A DNA stretch of 64,000 nucleotides from Streptomyces sp. WM6386 (GTDB lineage Bacteria; Actinomycetota; Actinomycetes; Streptomycetales; Streptomycetaceae). The stretch spans positions 124,001 to 188,000 of the forward strand of contig NZ_JXTE01000001.1 in NCBI RefSeq assembly GCF_000972385.1, in the 5' to 3' direction. This document shows, piece by piece, positions 1 to 12,000 of the stretch (positions within the stretch are counted from its first letter, which is position 1; each line of letters begins with the position of its first letter). The position numbers and the translations under genes were made by a program. A model generated the notes under the pieces. That model was given only the letters and a program-made list of their open reading frames with translations. It made no database searches and was not told where the DNA came from.

Positions 1-2574
<2,574 letters not shown>

Positions 2575-2578
<4 letters not shown>

Positions 2579-3414
2579 CCGCGCACGGCTCCCTTCGCGA
2601 GGTCGCCGATGATCTGCTTGGCGCCGATCGCGAACACGATCAGCAGCGGGATGAGGGCGAGCAGGGCGCCGGTCATCACGATGCCGTAGTCGGTGGTGCC
2701 GTGGGTGCCGTTGAGCTGGGACAGCGCGACCTGGAGGGTCACGTTGTCCGGGTTGGTGAGGGCGATCAGGGGCCAGGCGAAGTCGTTCCACTGGCCCATG
2801 AAGGTGAAGATGCCGAGGAAGGCGAGGCCGGGGCGGACCACCGGGAGCGCCACGTGCCAGTACTGGCGCAGGAAGTTCGCGCCGTCGAGCCTGGACGCGT
2901 CGAGCAGTTCGTCGTGGATGGCGGTCTTCATGTACTGGCGCATCCAGAAGATACCGAAGGCGTTGGCGGCGGCCGGCACAACCAGCGCGGTCATCGAGCC
3001 GATCCAGCCGATCTTCGCCATGAGGACGAACTGCGGGATGACCGACAGCTGCGCCGGCACCATGAAGATGACCATGAGCAGTCCGAACAGCGGTCCCTTG
3101 CCGGGGAATTCGAACTTCGCGAAGACGAAGGCGGCGAGGGAGTCGAAGAGCAGGACCAGGAAGGTCACCGACGCCGCGACCAGCAGCGAGTTCCCCATCG
3201 ACCCGAAGAAGTCGATGGCGTCGAAGAGATTGCGGACGTTCTGAAGGAAGTGCGTGCCCGGCAGCAGCTTCGGCGGGTAGGAGAAGATCTCCGAGGAGCT
3301 GTGCGTCGACATGATCACGGCCCAGTAGAACGGGAAGGCCGAGATCAGCGTGCCGAGGAGCAGCGGGAGGTGCAGCGCGATCCCTCTGCGGCGGGACCCC
3401 TTGATGGATGGCAT
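2575..3414 (-). CDS. Sugar ABC transporter permease, MalG type
   Basis: Inner-membrane permease of a CUT1 carbohydrate importer, 279 aa with about six membrane segments. The EAA loop that contacts the ATPase reads as LLDASRLDGAN, near residue 155. It lies 12 bases after its partner permease and overlaps the beta-galactosidase start by four bases, so the three genes are translationally linked. No ATP-binding subunit is encoded here; in Streptomyces a shared MsiK-type ATPase encoded elsewhere usually serves such importers, which is an inference for this system. Confidence 0.93.
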
Positions 3415-3426
3415 GATGCGCCCTTC

Positions 3427-4377
3427 CTAGTCGCCCCGGCGCTGCACGAGGCGCCAGTTGATGATCGAGAAGAGGACGACGACGAGGAAGATGCCCCACG
3501 CCACGGCGGCGCCGTACCCGAAGTCGTTGTTGTCGAAGGTCTGCTGGAAGAAGTAGAGGACCATCGTCTGGCCCGAGTGGCCCGGACCGCCCGCGAACGT
3601 CGAGTCGTTGGACGAGGTCTGGAGCAGGACCTGTGGTTCGGAGAAGCTCTGCAGGCCGGTGACCGTCGAGACGACGAGCACGAAGAGCAGCGTGGGCCGC
3701 AGCAGGGGCAGCGTGATCCGGAAGAAGGTCTGGAGGGGCCCGGCGCCGTCCATGCGCGCCGCCTCGTACAGGTCGCTCGGGACGGTCTGGAGGCCGGCGA
3801 GGAAGATGATGGCGTTGTAGCCGGTCCACTGCCAGGTCATCAGCGCCGCGATGGTGACCTTGATGCCCCAGGGCGTGTTCAGCCAGGCCACTTGGTCGAT
3901 CCCGACCGCGTGCAGGACCGCGTTCACCATGCCGGCGTTGGTGGAGAAGATCGAGCCGAAGACGATCGCGATGGCGACGACCGAGGTGACGTTCGGGAGG
4001 AAGTACGCGACGCGGTACAGGCTCTTGAACCGGACCGCAGAGTTGAGCATCACGGCCGTGATCATCGCCAGAAGGATCATGGGGAAGGTGGCCATGGCCC
4101 AGATGATGATCGTGTTGCCGATCGAGTTCCAGAAGTCGCTGTCGCTCAGCAGGTACTGGTACTGCGAGAGCCCGGCCCACTCCATCGAGCCGAGCCCGTC
4201 CCAGCGGTGGAAGGACAGATAGAGCGAGAAGCCGACCGGGAACAGGCCGAAGCCCAGGAAGATCAGATAGAAGGGGGAGATGGCGGCGTAGAGGTGCCAG
4301 TACTTGCGAAAGCCCTTCTTCGGTCCGGCCGCGGAGGGCTGGACCACGGCGGGCGGGGTCTGCTCGAGGACGGCCAT
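3427..4377 (-). CDS. Sugar ABC transporter permease, MalF type
   Basis: Partner permease of the same CUT1 importer, 316 aa from the ATG at 4377. A 13-codon longer frame exists, but this ATG shares a base with the stop of the upstream binding-protein gene (TGATG) and has a G-rich Shine-Dalgarno-like stretch before it. The N-terminal 30 residues are a cytoplasmic tail, followed by about six membrane helices and the EAA loop (DLYEAARMDGAG). Length and arrangement are normal for MalF-like permeases without the large periplasmic loop. Confidence 0.92.
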   Translation of the reverse strand: MAVLEQTPPAVVQPSAAGPKKGFRKYWHLYAAISPFYLIFLGFGLFPVGFSLYLSFHRWDGLGSMEWAGLSQYQYLLSDSDFWNSIGNTIIIWAMATFPMILLAMITAVMLNSAVRFKSLYRVAYFLPNVTSVVAIAIVFGSIFSTNAGMVNAVLHAVGIDQVAWLNTPWGIKVTIAALMTWQWTGYNAIIFLAGLQTVPSDLYEAARMDGAGPLQTFFRITLPLLRPTLLFVLVVSTVTGLQSFSEPQVLLQTSSNDSTFAGGPGHSGQTMVLYFFQQTFDNNDFGYGAAVAWGIFLVVVLFSIINWRLVQRRGD

Positions 4378-5663
4378 CAGTAGCTCACCCCCAGGTGCTT
4401 CGCGATGCGACGGCACTTGCTCATGGCGTCACTCCAGGCCTTCTTGGGGTCCTTGCCGAGGACGCCGACGTTCTTGATCTCGTCCTTGATGGGCTGCCCG
4501 AGCGCGATGTCGTACGGGCTGTTGTAGGCGACGACGATCTTCTGTGCGGCGGGTCCGAAGATGTCGGTCGTGACCTGGCCGCCGAAGAAGTCGTCCGGCT
4601 CCTGCATCTGCTTGAGTTCGTAGGAGGCGGGCGTGGAGGGGAAGAGGCCCGCGTCGACGTAACCCTGCGCCTGGTTGGCGGAGTTGAGCATCCAGGTGAT
4701 GATCTGGAAGGCCTGCTCGGGCTCCCGGCACGCCTTGGTGATCGACAGGAACGAACCGCCGTTGTTGGCGGGCCGCACCGGCATGTCGGCCACCCTCCAC
4801 CTGCCCTTGGTCTTCGGCACGCCGTTCTTGATGTCGAAGCTCGCCCAGGAGGCGCCCAGTTGGCTCGGCAGCGTGCCGTCCTGGATGGCGGAGAGCTGGT
4901 CCGGGGTGCCGCTGACCAGGTCCGAGACGATCCCGCGCCGCTTGGCCTCGACGGCCAACGCCCAGGCGTCGCGCACATGTTGCTGGTCACCGATGAACTG
5001 GCGGTCCTTGTCGACGTACCGCTTGCTGCCCTGGTTCACCACGTTGTCGAAAACGGAGTTGACGTCGGTGAGCAGCCTGGCCTTCGGGATGCGCTTGCCG
5101 AGCTGCACGCCCGCGTCGAAGAACTTCTCCCAGGTGTCGAGCTCCTTGGACACGTCGGCGGGTTCGTACGGCAGCCCCGCCTTGCGGAACACGTCGTACT
5201 GGTAGAAGTGCGCGACCGGCCCGCAGTCGATCGGGAAACCGACCATCGTGCCGTCGTCGGCGACGCCCTGGTCCCACTTCCAGGGCAGGTACTGGTCCTT
5301 GTACTTCTGCGCGCCCAGCGTCCGCAGATCGATGAACTGGTCCGCGTTCGGCAGATAGGCGGCCATGTCCTCGCCCTTGAGCCCCGCGATGTCGGGGATA
5401 TGGGCCTTGCCGGTGATCGTGGTGATGAGCTTGGAGCGGTACTGGCCGCCGATCTGGATGGCCTGGAGGTCGACCGAACTGTCGTAGCGGGCCTTGGCGT
5501 TCTTGACGACGGTGTCGCTCAGGCCGCCGCTCCAGTACCACAGGACCATGTTCCGGCCGGTCGAGCCGGTCGGAACGGCACAGCCGGACGCCAGGCCGCC
5601 GAGCGCCGTGGCGGCCGTACCGGCCAGGCCCGCGCGGAGCAGGCCTCTTCGTGAGAGCCGCAC
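4377..5663 (-). CDS. Sugar-binding lipoprotein of ABC transporter
   Basis: Extracellular solute-binding protein (family 1), the ligand receptor of the importer. The preferred start is GTG at 5663 (428 aa): an AAAGGCGG ribosome site sits eight bases upstream, and the same leader precedes the ATP-grasp gene at 16585. A longer frame from the ATG at 5702 has no good ribosome site. The N-terminus has twin arginines (SRRGLLRAG) and a lipobox LASGC with the lipid-anchored cysteine at about residue 28, so it may be exported by Tat. The substrate is unknown; the neighbouring glycosidases suggest a galactose-, mannose- or fucose-containing oligosaccharide. Confidence 0.9.
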   Translation of the reverse strand: MRLSRRGLLRAGLAGTAATALGGLASGCAVPTGSTGRNMVLWYWSGGLSDTVVKNAKARYDSSVDLQAIQIGGQYRSKLITTITGKAHIPDIAGLKGEDMAAYLPNADQFIDLRTLGAQKYKDQYLPWKWDQGVADDGTMVGFPIDCGPVAHFYQYDVFRKAGLPYEPADVSKELDTWEKFFDAGVQLGKRIPKARLLTDVNSVFDNVVNQGSKRYVDKDRQFIGDQQHVRDAWALAVEAKRRGIVSDLVSGTPDQLSAIQDGTLPSQLGASWASFDIKNGVPKTKGRWRVADMPVRPANNGGSFLSITKACREPEQAFQIITWMLNSANQAQGYVDAGLFPSTPASYELKQMQEPDDFFGGQVTTDIFGPAAQKIVVAYNSPYDIALGQPIKDEIKNVGVLGKDPKKAWSDAMSKCRRIAKHLGVSY

Positions 5664-5671
5664 AGCTCCCA

Positions 5672-5693
5672 CCGCCTTTCGGGGGTTTTCGGG
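5672..5693 (-). repeat. Leader element shared with the ATP-grasp gene (copy 1)
   Basis: A 22-base stretch directly upstream of the binding-protein start recurs almost exactly (one G fewer) at 16594-16614 upstream of an unrelated gene. On the coding strand it reads as a CCCGAAAA run, a C-run, then GAAAGGCGG, which ends in the ribosome-binding site. It is either a common translation leader or a short regulatory RNA element. Confidence 0.5.
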
Positions 5694-5714
5694 TCTTCGC
5701 ATATGTACGGGGGG

Positions 5715-6740
5715 TCAGAACTGCCGTGCGGGGGGAGTGACGGGGGCGTACTGGACGGGAGGCCCGGGGTCGGCCGGGATCCGGTCGGACAGAAAACCGT
5801 ATGCAGTCTTCAGTTCGCGGTCGGCGAGCGACCGCCACCAGCGGTCGACGCCGTACCAGCCGGGTGCGGCCGGCGCCCCACCCGGATGCTGGACGGACAG
5901 CCCGGCCGCGAGCGCCGCGAACCGCAGCCGCTCCTCGAGCGGCCAGCCGCCGAGCGAGGCCGCGACGAAGCTCGCGCCGAACACGTCCCCGGCGCCCGTC
6001 GCGTCCAGGACATCGATGTCGAGGGCCGGGACGTCCGCGTATTCGCCCGTGGTCTGGTCCACGGCCAGCGCGCCGGCCCCGCCCCGCGTGACCACGGCGA
6101 CCGGCACCAGCTCGGAGAGCGTGCCGAGCGCCGCGACCGCGCTGTCGGTGCGGGTGTAGGCCATCGCCTCGGTCTCGTTGGGGAGGAAGGCGTGGCACAG
6201 CTTCAGCTGGTCCAGCAGGTCCGTGGACCACTGCCGGGTGGGGTCCCAGCCGACGTCGGCGTAGATGTGGGTGCCGTTCGCGGCGGCCTTGGCGATCCAC
6301 TCGCGGGGTTCGGCCTCGAGGTGCACGAGGGCGGTGCGCGCCTCGGGCGGGTCGCCCATCAGCGTGTCCTGCGAGTACGGGGGCTCCTGGCCGTGGGTGA
6401 CCAGGGCGCGGTCGTTCCCGTGGGCGAGGGAGACGGTGACGGGGGTGGGCCAGCCGTCCGCGGTACGGGAGAGCGAGAGGTCGACGCCCTCCTGGTCGTC
6501 GAGGATGTCGCGGCAGTACTCGCCGTAGAAGTCGTCGCCGAAGACCGTCGCCAGGGAGGTCCGCAGGCCGAAGCGGGACGCGGCGACCGCCAGGTTGGCG
6601 ATGCCGCCGGGGCCGCAGCCCATGCCGGCCGTCCAGATCTCCTCGCCCGGCGTCGGCGGCCCGCCCAGACCCGTGAGGACGAGGTCGTAGAAGAGCAGCC
6701 CGGTCAGCAGTACATCGGGCCGGTCGTCGTCCACGCGCAC
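5715..6740 (-). CDS. PfkB/ribokinase-family sugar kinase
   Basis: ATP-dependent carbohydrate kinase of 341 aa, the usual size of the PfkB family. It has the N-terminal glycine pair region (GCGPGGIANLAVAASRFG, about residues 41-58) and the C-terminal signature DATGAGDVFGASF (about residue 244), which holds the catalytic aspartate and the anion hole. It is first in the leftward transport operon, 12 bases ahead of the annotated upstream frame of the binding protein, and diverges from the DeoR regulator. It probably phosphorylates a sugar released from the imported glycan. Which sugar cannot be read from the sequence. Confidence 0.88.
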   Translation of the reverse strand: MRVDDDRPDVLLTGLLFYDLVLTGLGGPPTPGEEIWTAGMGCGPGGIANLAVAASRFGLRTSLATVFGDDFYGEYCRDILDDQEGVDLSLSRTADGWPTPVTVSLAHGNDRALVTHGQEPPYSQDTLMGDPPEARTALVHLEAEPREWIAKAAANGTHIYADVGWDPTRQWSTDLLDQLKLCHAFLPNETEAMAYTRTDSAVAALGTLSELVPVAVVTRGGAGALAVDQTTGEYADVPALDIDVLDATGAGDVFGASFVAASLGGWPLEERLRFAALAAGLSVQHPGGAPAAPGWYGVDRWWRSLADRELKTAYGFLSDRIPADPGPPVQYAPVTPPARQF

Positions 6741-6865
6741 GTCCTCTCGTCCGGCGCTCCATCACGGAGCTCGTCAAAACTCTTCAAATTCGATGACCGG
6801 AATCGTGCGCCGCTCCGCGACATTGGTCAATACCTGAGCAGAAGTGAGCATGGAAATGATTGGCA
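6741..6865. promoter_or_regulatory. Divergent promoter region with two ATTG-CAAT sites
   Basis: This 125-base gap separates the leftward kinase operon from the rightward deoR-type gene and must hold both promoters. Two short inverted repeats are visible: ATTGGTCAAT at 6822-6831 and ATTGGCAAT at 6859-6867, the second overlapping the regulator's start. They are plausible half-spaced binding sites for the DeoR protein encoded next to them, but the arms are only four bases, so this is tentative. Confidence 0.35.
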
Positions 6866-7651
6866 ATGACGAGTACTGTTCACGTCGTGCTGGCAGAACG
6901 ACGACATCAACTCATCCTGCGGGCCCTGCGCTCCGGCGGTCCCGCGGCCGTGACCGACCTCTCCGAGCAGCTGGGTGTGAGCCCCGCCACGATCAGGCGT
7001 GACCTGGTCAAACTCGAGGAGGACGGGCTGCTCACCCGCGTCCACGGCGGTGCCCGCGCCGAGGAGGGCGACCAGCCCTTCGCCGAGGTCGCCGAGGTGC
7101 GCGTGGCCGAGAAGGACGTCATAGCCGCGCATGCGGCGGGGCTGATCGAGGACGGTCAGTCGGTGCTGCTCGACATCGGCACCACCGCCTACCGCCTGGC
7201 CCGCCAGCTGCACGGCCGCCGTCTCACCGTGATCACCAGCAACCTGGTGGTCTACGAGGAGCTCGCCGACGACGAGGGCATCGAGCTGGTCCTGCTCGGC
7301 GGCATGGTCCGCCGCGAGTACCGCTCCCTGGTCGGCTTCCTCACCGAGGACAACCTCCGCCAGCTGCACGCCGACTGGCTCTTCCTCGGCACCAGTGGAG
7401 TGCGCCCCGGTGGGCAGGTGATGGACACGACGGTCGTCGAGGTGCCGGTCAAGCGCGCCATGATCAAGGCGAGCGAGAGGATCGTGCTGCTCGCCGACGC
7501 GGCGAAGTTCCCGGGTACGGGGATGGCGAAGGTCTGCGGTCCCGAGGACCTGGACGTGGTGGTGACGAACGCGCCGGTGAACGCGGCGACGCGGGCCTCC
7601 CTTGAGGAGGCGGGCGTCGAGGTGGTCGTGGCAGGAAAGGTTCAAGTGTGA
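6866..7651 (+). CDS. DeoR-family transcriptional regulator
   Basis: Sugar-phosphate-responsive regulator. An N-terminal DeoR helix-turn-helix (AVTDLSEQLGVSPATIRRDL) is followed by the DeoRC sensor domain with the family's DIGTTAYRLARQL phosphate-binding region. The ATG at 6866 gives 261 aa; TTG at 6860 or GTG at 6887 are alternatives because no strong ribosome site is visible. Its stop overlaps the GH4 start (GTGA). It lies between two divergent sugar operons, so it probably controls both, with a phosphosugar made by the PfkB kinase or cleaved by GH4 as effector (inference). Confidence 0.9.
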   Translation: MTSTVHVVLAERRHQLILRALRSGGPAAVTDLSEQLGVSPATIRRDLVKLEEDGLLTRVHGGARAEEGDQPFAEVAEVRVAEKDVIAAHAAGLIEDGQSVLLDIGTTAYRLARQLHGRRLTVITSNLVVYEELADDEGIELVLLGGMVRREYRSLVGFLTEDNLRQLHADWLFLGTSGVRPGGQVMDTTVVEVPVKRAMIKASERIVLLADAAKFPGTGMAKVCGPEDLDVVVTNAPVNAATRASLEEAGVEVVVAGKVQV

Positions 7652-8985
7652 AGCTGACGATTCTGGGCGGCGGCGGATTCCGCGTGCCGCTCGTGTACGG
7701 GGCGCTCCTGACGGACCGCGCCGAGGGCCGGGTCACGGAAGTCGTTCTGCACGATCTGGACGACAGCCGACTGTATGCAGTCGCCCGGGTACTGGCTGAA
7801 CAGGCGTCGACCGTCGACGACGCCCCCACGGTCACCGCCACCACCGACCTCGACGAGGCGCTGCGCGGCGCCGACTTCATCTTCTCCGCGATCCGCGTCG
7901 GCGGCCTGGAGGGCCGAGCCGACGACGAGCGGGTGGCCCTCGCCGAAGGTGTCCTCGGCCAGGAGACGGTCGGTGCCGGCGGCATCGCCTACGGTCTGCG
8001 CACGGTCCCCGTCGCCGTCGACATCGCCCAGCGGGTCGCCCGGCTCGCCCCCGACGCCTGGGTCATCAACTTCACCAACCCGGCAGGTCTGGTCACCGAG
8101 GCCATGTCCCGCCACCTCGGCAACCGCGTCATCGGCATCTGCGACTCACCGGTCGGCCTCGGCCGCCGTATCGCCCGGGTGCTCGGCGCGAACCCGAACG
8201 AGGCGTGGATCGACTACGTCGGCCTCAACCACCTCGGCTGGGTCCGCGGCCTGCGTGTCGCCGGCCGTGACGAACTGCCGCGTCTGCTCGCCGACCCCGG
8301 ACTCCTCGGCTCCTTCGAGGAGGGCAAGCTCTTCGGCGTCGACTGGCTGCAGTCGCTCGGCGCGATCCCCAACGAATACCTGCACTACTACTACTTCAAC
8401 CGTGAGACCGTCCGCGCCTACCAGCAGGCCGAGAAGACCCGCGGCGCCTTCCTCGCCGACCAGCAGGCCGCCTTCTACGAGGAGATGCGCCGTCCGGACG
8501 CGGCCGCCCTCACCGCCTGGGACCGCACCCGCGCCGAGCGCGAGGCCACCTACATGTCCGAGAACCGCGAGAGCGCCGGCGCCGGCGAGCGCGACGCCGA
8601 CGACCTGTCCGGCGGCTACGAGAAGGTCGCCCTCGCCCTGATGCGGGCCATCGCCCGCGACGAGCGCACCACCCTGATCCTCAACGTCCGCAACCAGGGC
8701 ACCCTCTCGGTGCTCGACAACGATGCCGTGATCGAGGTCCCGTGCCTCGTCGACGCCAACGGCGCCCACCCGGTCGCCGTCGCCCCGCTGCCCGACCACG
8801 CGAGCGGCCTGGTCTGCTCGGTCAAGGCGGTCGAGCGCGAGGTGCTGGCCGCCGCCGAGTCCGGCTCCCGTACGACGGCGGTCAAGGCGTTCGCGCTGCA
8901 CCCGCTCGTCGACTCCGTGAACGTCGCCCGCCGACTGGTCGAGGGATACACCGAGGTCCATCCGGGCCTGGCGTACCTTAAGTGA
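7648..8985 (+). CDS. GH4 family glycosidase (6-phospho-beta-glucosidase-like)
   Basis: NAD- and divalent-metal-dependent glycosidase of 445 aa. An N-terminal Rossmann motif (ILGGGGFRVP) is followed by NFTNPAG (about residue 142), the metal-binding cysteine in CDSPVG (C165) and histidine in GLNHLGW (H195), all as in the CelF/LicH branch. GH4 enzymes cleave by an oxidation-elimination mechanism, most often on phosphorylated disaccharides. GTG start, four-base overlap with the regulator. The setting is odd because the locus has an ABC importer and no PTS, so the substrate may be unphosphorylated or phosphorylated by the neighbouring kinase. Confidence 0.9.
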   Translation: MKLTILGGGGFRVPLVYGALLTDRAEGRVTEVVLHDLDDSRLYAVARVLAEQASTVDDAPTVTATTDLDEALRGADFIFSAIRVGGLEGRADDERVALAEGVLGQETVGAGGIAYGLRTVPVAVDIAQRVARLAPDAWVINFTNPAGLVTEAMSRHLGNRVIGICDSPVGLGRRIARVLGANPNEAWIDYVGLNHLGWVRGLRVAGRDELPRLLADPGLLGSFEEGKLFGVDWLQSLGAIPNEYLHYYYFNRETVRAYQQAEKTRGAFLADQQAAFYEEMRRPDAAALTAWDRTRAEREATYMSENRESAGAGERDADDLSGGYEKVALALMRAIARDERTTLILNVRNQGTLSVLDNDAVIEVPCLVDANGAHPVAVAPLPDHASGLVCSVKAVEREVLAAAESGSRTTAVKAFALHPLVDSVNVARRLVEGYTEVHPGLAYLK

Positions 8986-9019
8986 GCACACGAGGGGAAA
9001 GCGCTTTCCCCTCGTGTGC
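8986..9019. promoter_or_regulatory. 34-bp perfect palindrome with LacI-type core
   Basis: Seventeen-base arms with no spacer begin one base after the GH4 stop. The centre is GAAAGCGCTTTC, the classic LacI/CcpA-family operator core. As RNA it would fold into a very stable hairpin, so it could instead terminate the GH4 transcript; no U-run follows. It sits 58 bases before the alpha-mannosidase start, so either a terminator or an operator would separate the expression of the two genes. Confidence 0.6.
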
Positions 9020-9076
9020 CCCACCCGGCCCGCCCCCTCCGCTTCCGCCCGCTCGCTACCTTCCTGGAGACTCCTC

Positions 9077-12000
9077 ATGCACGACGAACGCCGCCGGATC
9101 GAGGAACGCGTAGAGCGCCTCCACAACCAGCGCATCAAGCCCGCGATCTACGCGGCCACCGTCCCCTTCGAGGTCGAGGCCTGGCAGGCGCCGGGGGAGC
9201 CGGTCCCGTTCGAGGAGGCCGCGGCGGCCCGGTACGCGCCCTTCGCGATGGACACCCCGTGGGGTCCGCCCTGGGGCACCACCTGGTTCCGGATGCGGGG
9301 CGAGGTGCCCGCCGAGTTCGCCGGGAAGCGCGTCGAGGCGGTCATCGACCTCGGCTTCGTGGGCGACTGGCCGGGCAACCAGGCCGAGGCGCTGGTCCAC
9401 CTGCCCGACGGCCGTCCCCTGAAGGCGGTCAACCCGCTCAACCAGTACGTGCCGATCGCCAACCCGGCGACGGGCGGGGAGCAGATCGACTACCTGGTCG
9501 AGGCGGCGTCCAACCCCGACATCCTGGCGAACAACTTCGAGGCTCCGACACTGCTCGGCGATGTACTGACCGCAGGCGACCGTCCACTGTATACATTCCA
9601 GCGCGCCGACATCGCCGTCCTCGACGAGGAGGTCTGGCACCTCGACCTCGATCTCCAGGTGCTGCTCGGCGTCATGGTCCACCTCGGTGATCACGAGCCG
9701 CGCCGCCACGAGATCCTGCACGCCCTGGACCGGGCCATGGACGCCCTCGACCTGGACGACATCTCCGGCAGCGCGGCGGCGGTCCGCGAGGTGCTGGCCC
9801 CGGTCCTGGCGAAGCCCGCCCACGCCAGCGCGCATACGGTCTCCGGCGTCGGCCACGCCCACATCGACTCGGCCTGGCTGTGGCCCATCCGCGAGACCAA
9901 GCGCAAGACGTCCCGCACCTTCTCCAACGTCACGTCCTTGGCCGAGGAGTACGACGACTTCGTCTTCGCCTGCTCCCAGGCCCAGCAGTACGAGTGGGTG
10001 CGCGACAACTACCCGCACGTGTGGGCCCGCATCCAGGAGTCCGTGAAGAAGGGCCAGTGGGCCCCGGTCGGCGGCATGTGGGTCGAGTCCGACGGCAATC
10101 TGCCCGGCGGCGAGGCCATCGCCCGCCAGCTGGTCCACGGCAAGCGGTTCTTCATCGAGCACTTCGGCATCGAGACCAAGGGCGTCTGGCTGCCGGACTC
10201 CTTCGGCTACAACGCCGCCTACCCGCAGCTCGCCAAGCTCGCCGGCAACGAGTGGTTCCTCACCCAGAAGATCTCCTGGAACCAGACCAACAAGTTCCCC
10301 CACCACACCTTCTGGTGGGAGGGCATCGACGGCACCCGCATCTTCACCCACTTCCCGCCGATCGACACCTACAACGCCCGTTTCAGCGGCGAGGAGATGG
10401 ACCGCGCCGTCCGCAACTACGCCGAGAAGGGCGCCGGTTCGCGCTCCCTGGCCCCCTTCGGCTGGGGCGACGGCGGTGGCGGCCCCACCCGCGAGATCAT
10501 GGAACGCGCCCGGCGCCTCGCCGACCTGGAGGGCTCGCCCAAGGTCGTCGTCGAACACCCCGACGAGTTCTTCGCCAAGGCCCGCGCCGAGTACGAGGAC
10601 GCCCCCGTCTGGAACGGCGAGCTCTACCTGGAGCTCCACCGCGCCACCTACACCTCCCAGGCCCGCACCAAGCAGGGCAACCGCCGCAGCGAACACAAGC
10701 TCCGCGAGGCGGAGTTGTGGGCGACGACGGCCGCCCTGCACGCGCCGGGCTACGCCTACCCGTACGAGAAGCTGGACCGCCTCTGGAAGACGGTCCTGCT
10801 GCACCAGTTCCACGACATCCTGCCGGGGTCCTCCATCGCCTGGGTGCACCGGGAGGCGGAGGCCGAGTACGCGCGGGTGGCCGAGGAGCTGGAGGTGCTG
10901 ACCGGCGAGGCGATCGCCGCGCTCGGTGGCGGTGAGCCGCGAGTGTTCAACACCAGCCCGTTCGATCGGCGCGAGGTGGTACGTCACGGGGACGGCACGA
11001 CCGGCTGGGTTCAGGTCCCGGCGAACGGCAGCGCTGCCGTGGACAACGCCGTGCCCGACGACCTCGTCATCGTCGAGGACCGCGCCCTCGACAACGGCTA
11101 CGTCCGCGTCGAACTCGCCGAGGACGGCACCCTGGCCTCCGTCTTCGACCGGCGTGCCAAGCGTGAAGTCCTCGCCGACAAGGGCAACCTGCTCCGCCTC
11201 CACACGGACCTGCCCAACTACTGGGACGCCTGGGACATCGACAAGCACTACAAGAACCGCTACACGGACCTCGTGGACATCGAGTCCGTGCAGGCCATCG
11301 AGCGGGACGCGCTGGTCGGCTCGATCCGCGTCACCCGCGCCTTCGGCAAGGGCTCGAAGATCACCCAGACGATCACCGTCCGCGCCGGCAGCCCCCGCAT
11401 CGACTTCGAGACCGAGATCGACTGGCACGAGGCCGAGAAGATCCTCAAGGCGGGCTTCCCGATCGACATCCGCGCCCCGCACTCCTCCGCGGAGATCCAG
11501 TTCGGCCATATCCAGCGCCCCACCCACACCAACACCAGCTGGGAGGCGGCCCGTTTCGAGGTCTCCGGCCACCGCTGGGTGCACGTCGCGGAGCCCGGCT
11601 ACGGTGTCGCGGTCATCAACGACTCGACGTACGGCCACGACGTCTCCCGCACGGTCCGCGAGGACGGCGGTACGACGACCAGGGTCAGCCTGAGCCTGGT
11701 GCGCGCCCCGCGCGTCCCGGACCCGGAGGCCGACCAGGGCAAGCACCGATTCACCTACTCGCTGCTTCCCGGCGCGAGCATCGAGGACGCGGTCGCCGAG
11801 GGGTACGCCCTCAACCTGCCCCTGCGCGTGGCCGATTCGGCGGGCGAGCCGGATCCGGTCGTCTCCGTCGACGGCGAGGGCATCACCGTCGAGGCGGTCA
11901 AGCTCGCCGACGACACCTCGGGCGATGTGGTCGTACGGCTCTACGAGTCCCGCGGCGGCCGAGCCCAGGGCGTCCTGCGCACCGGCTTCCCGCTCGCCGG

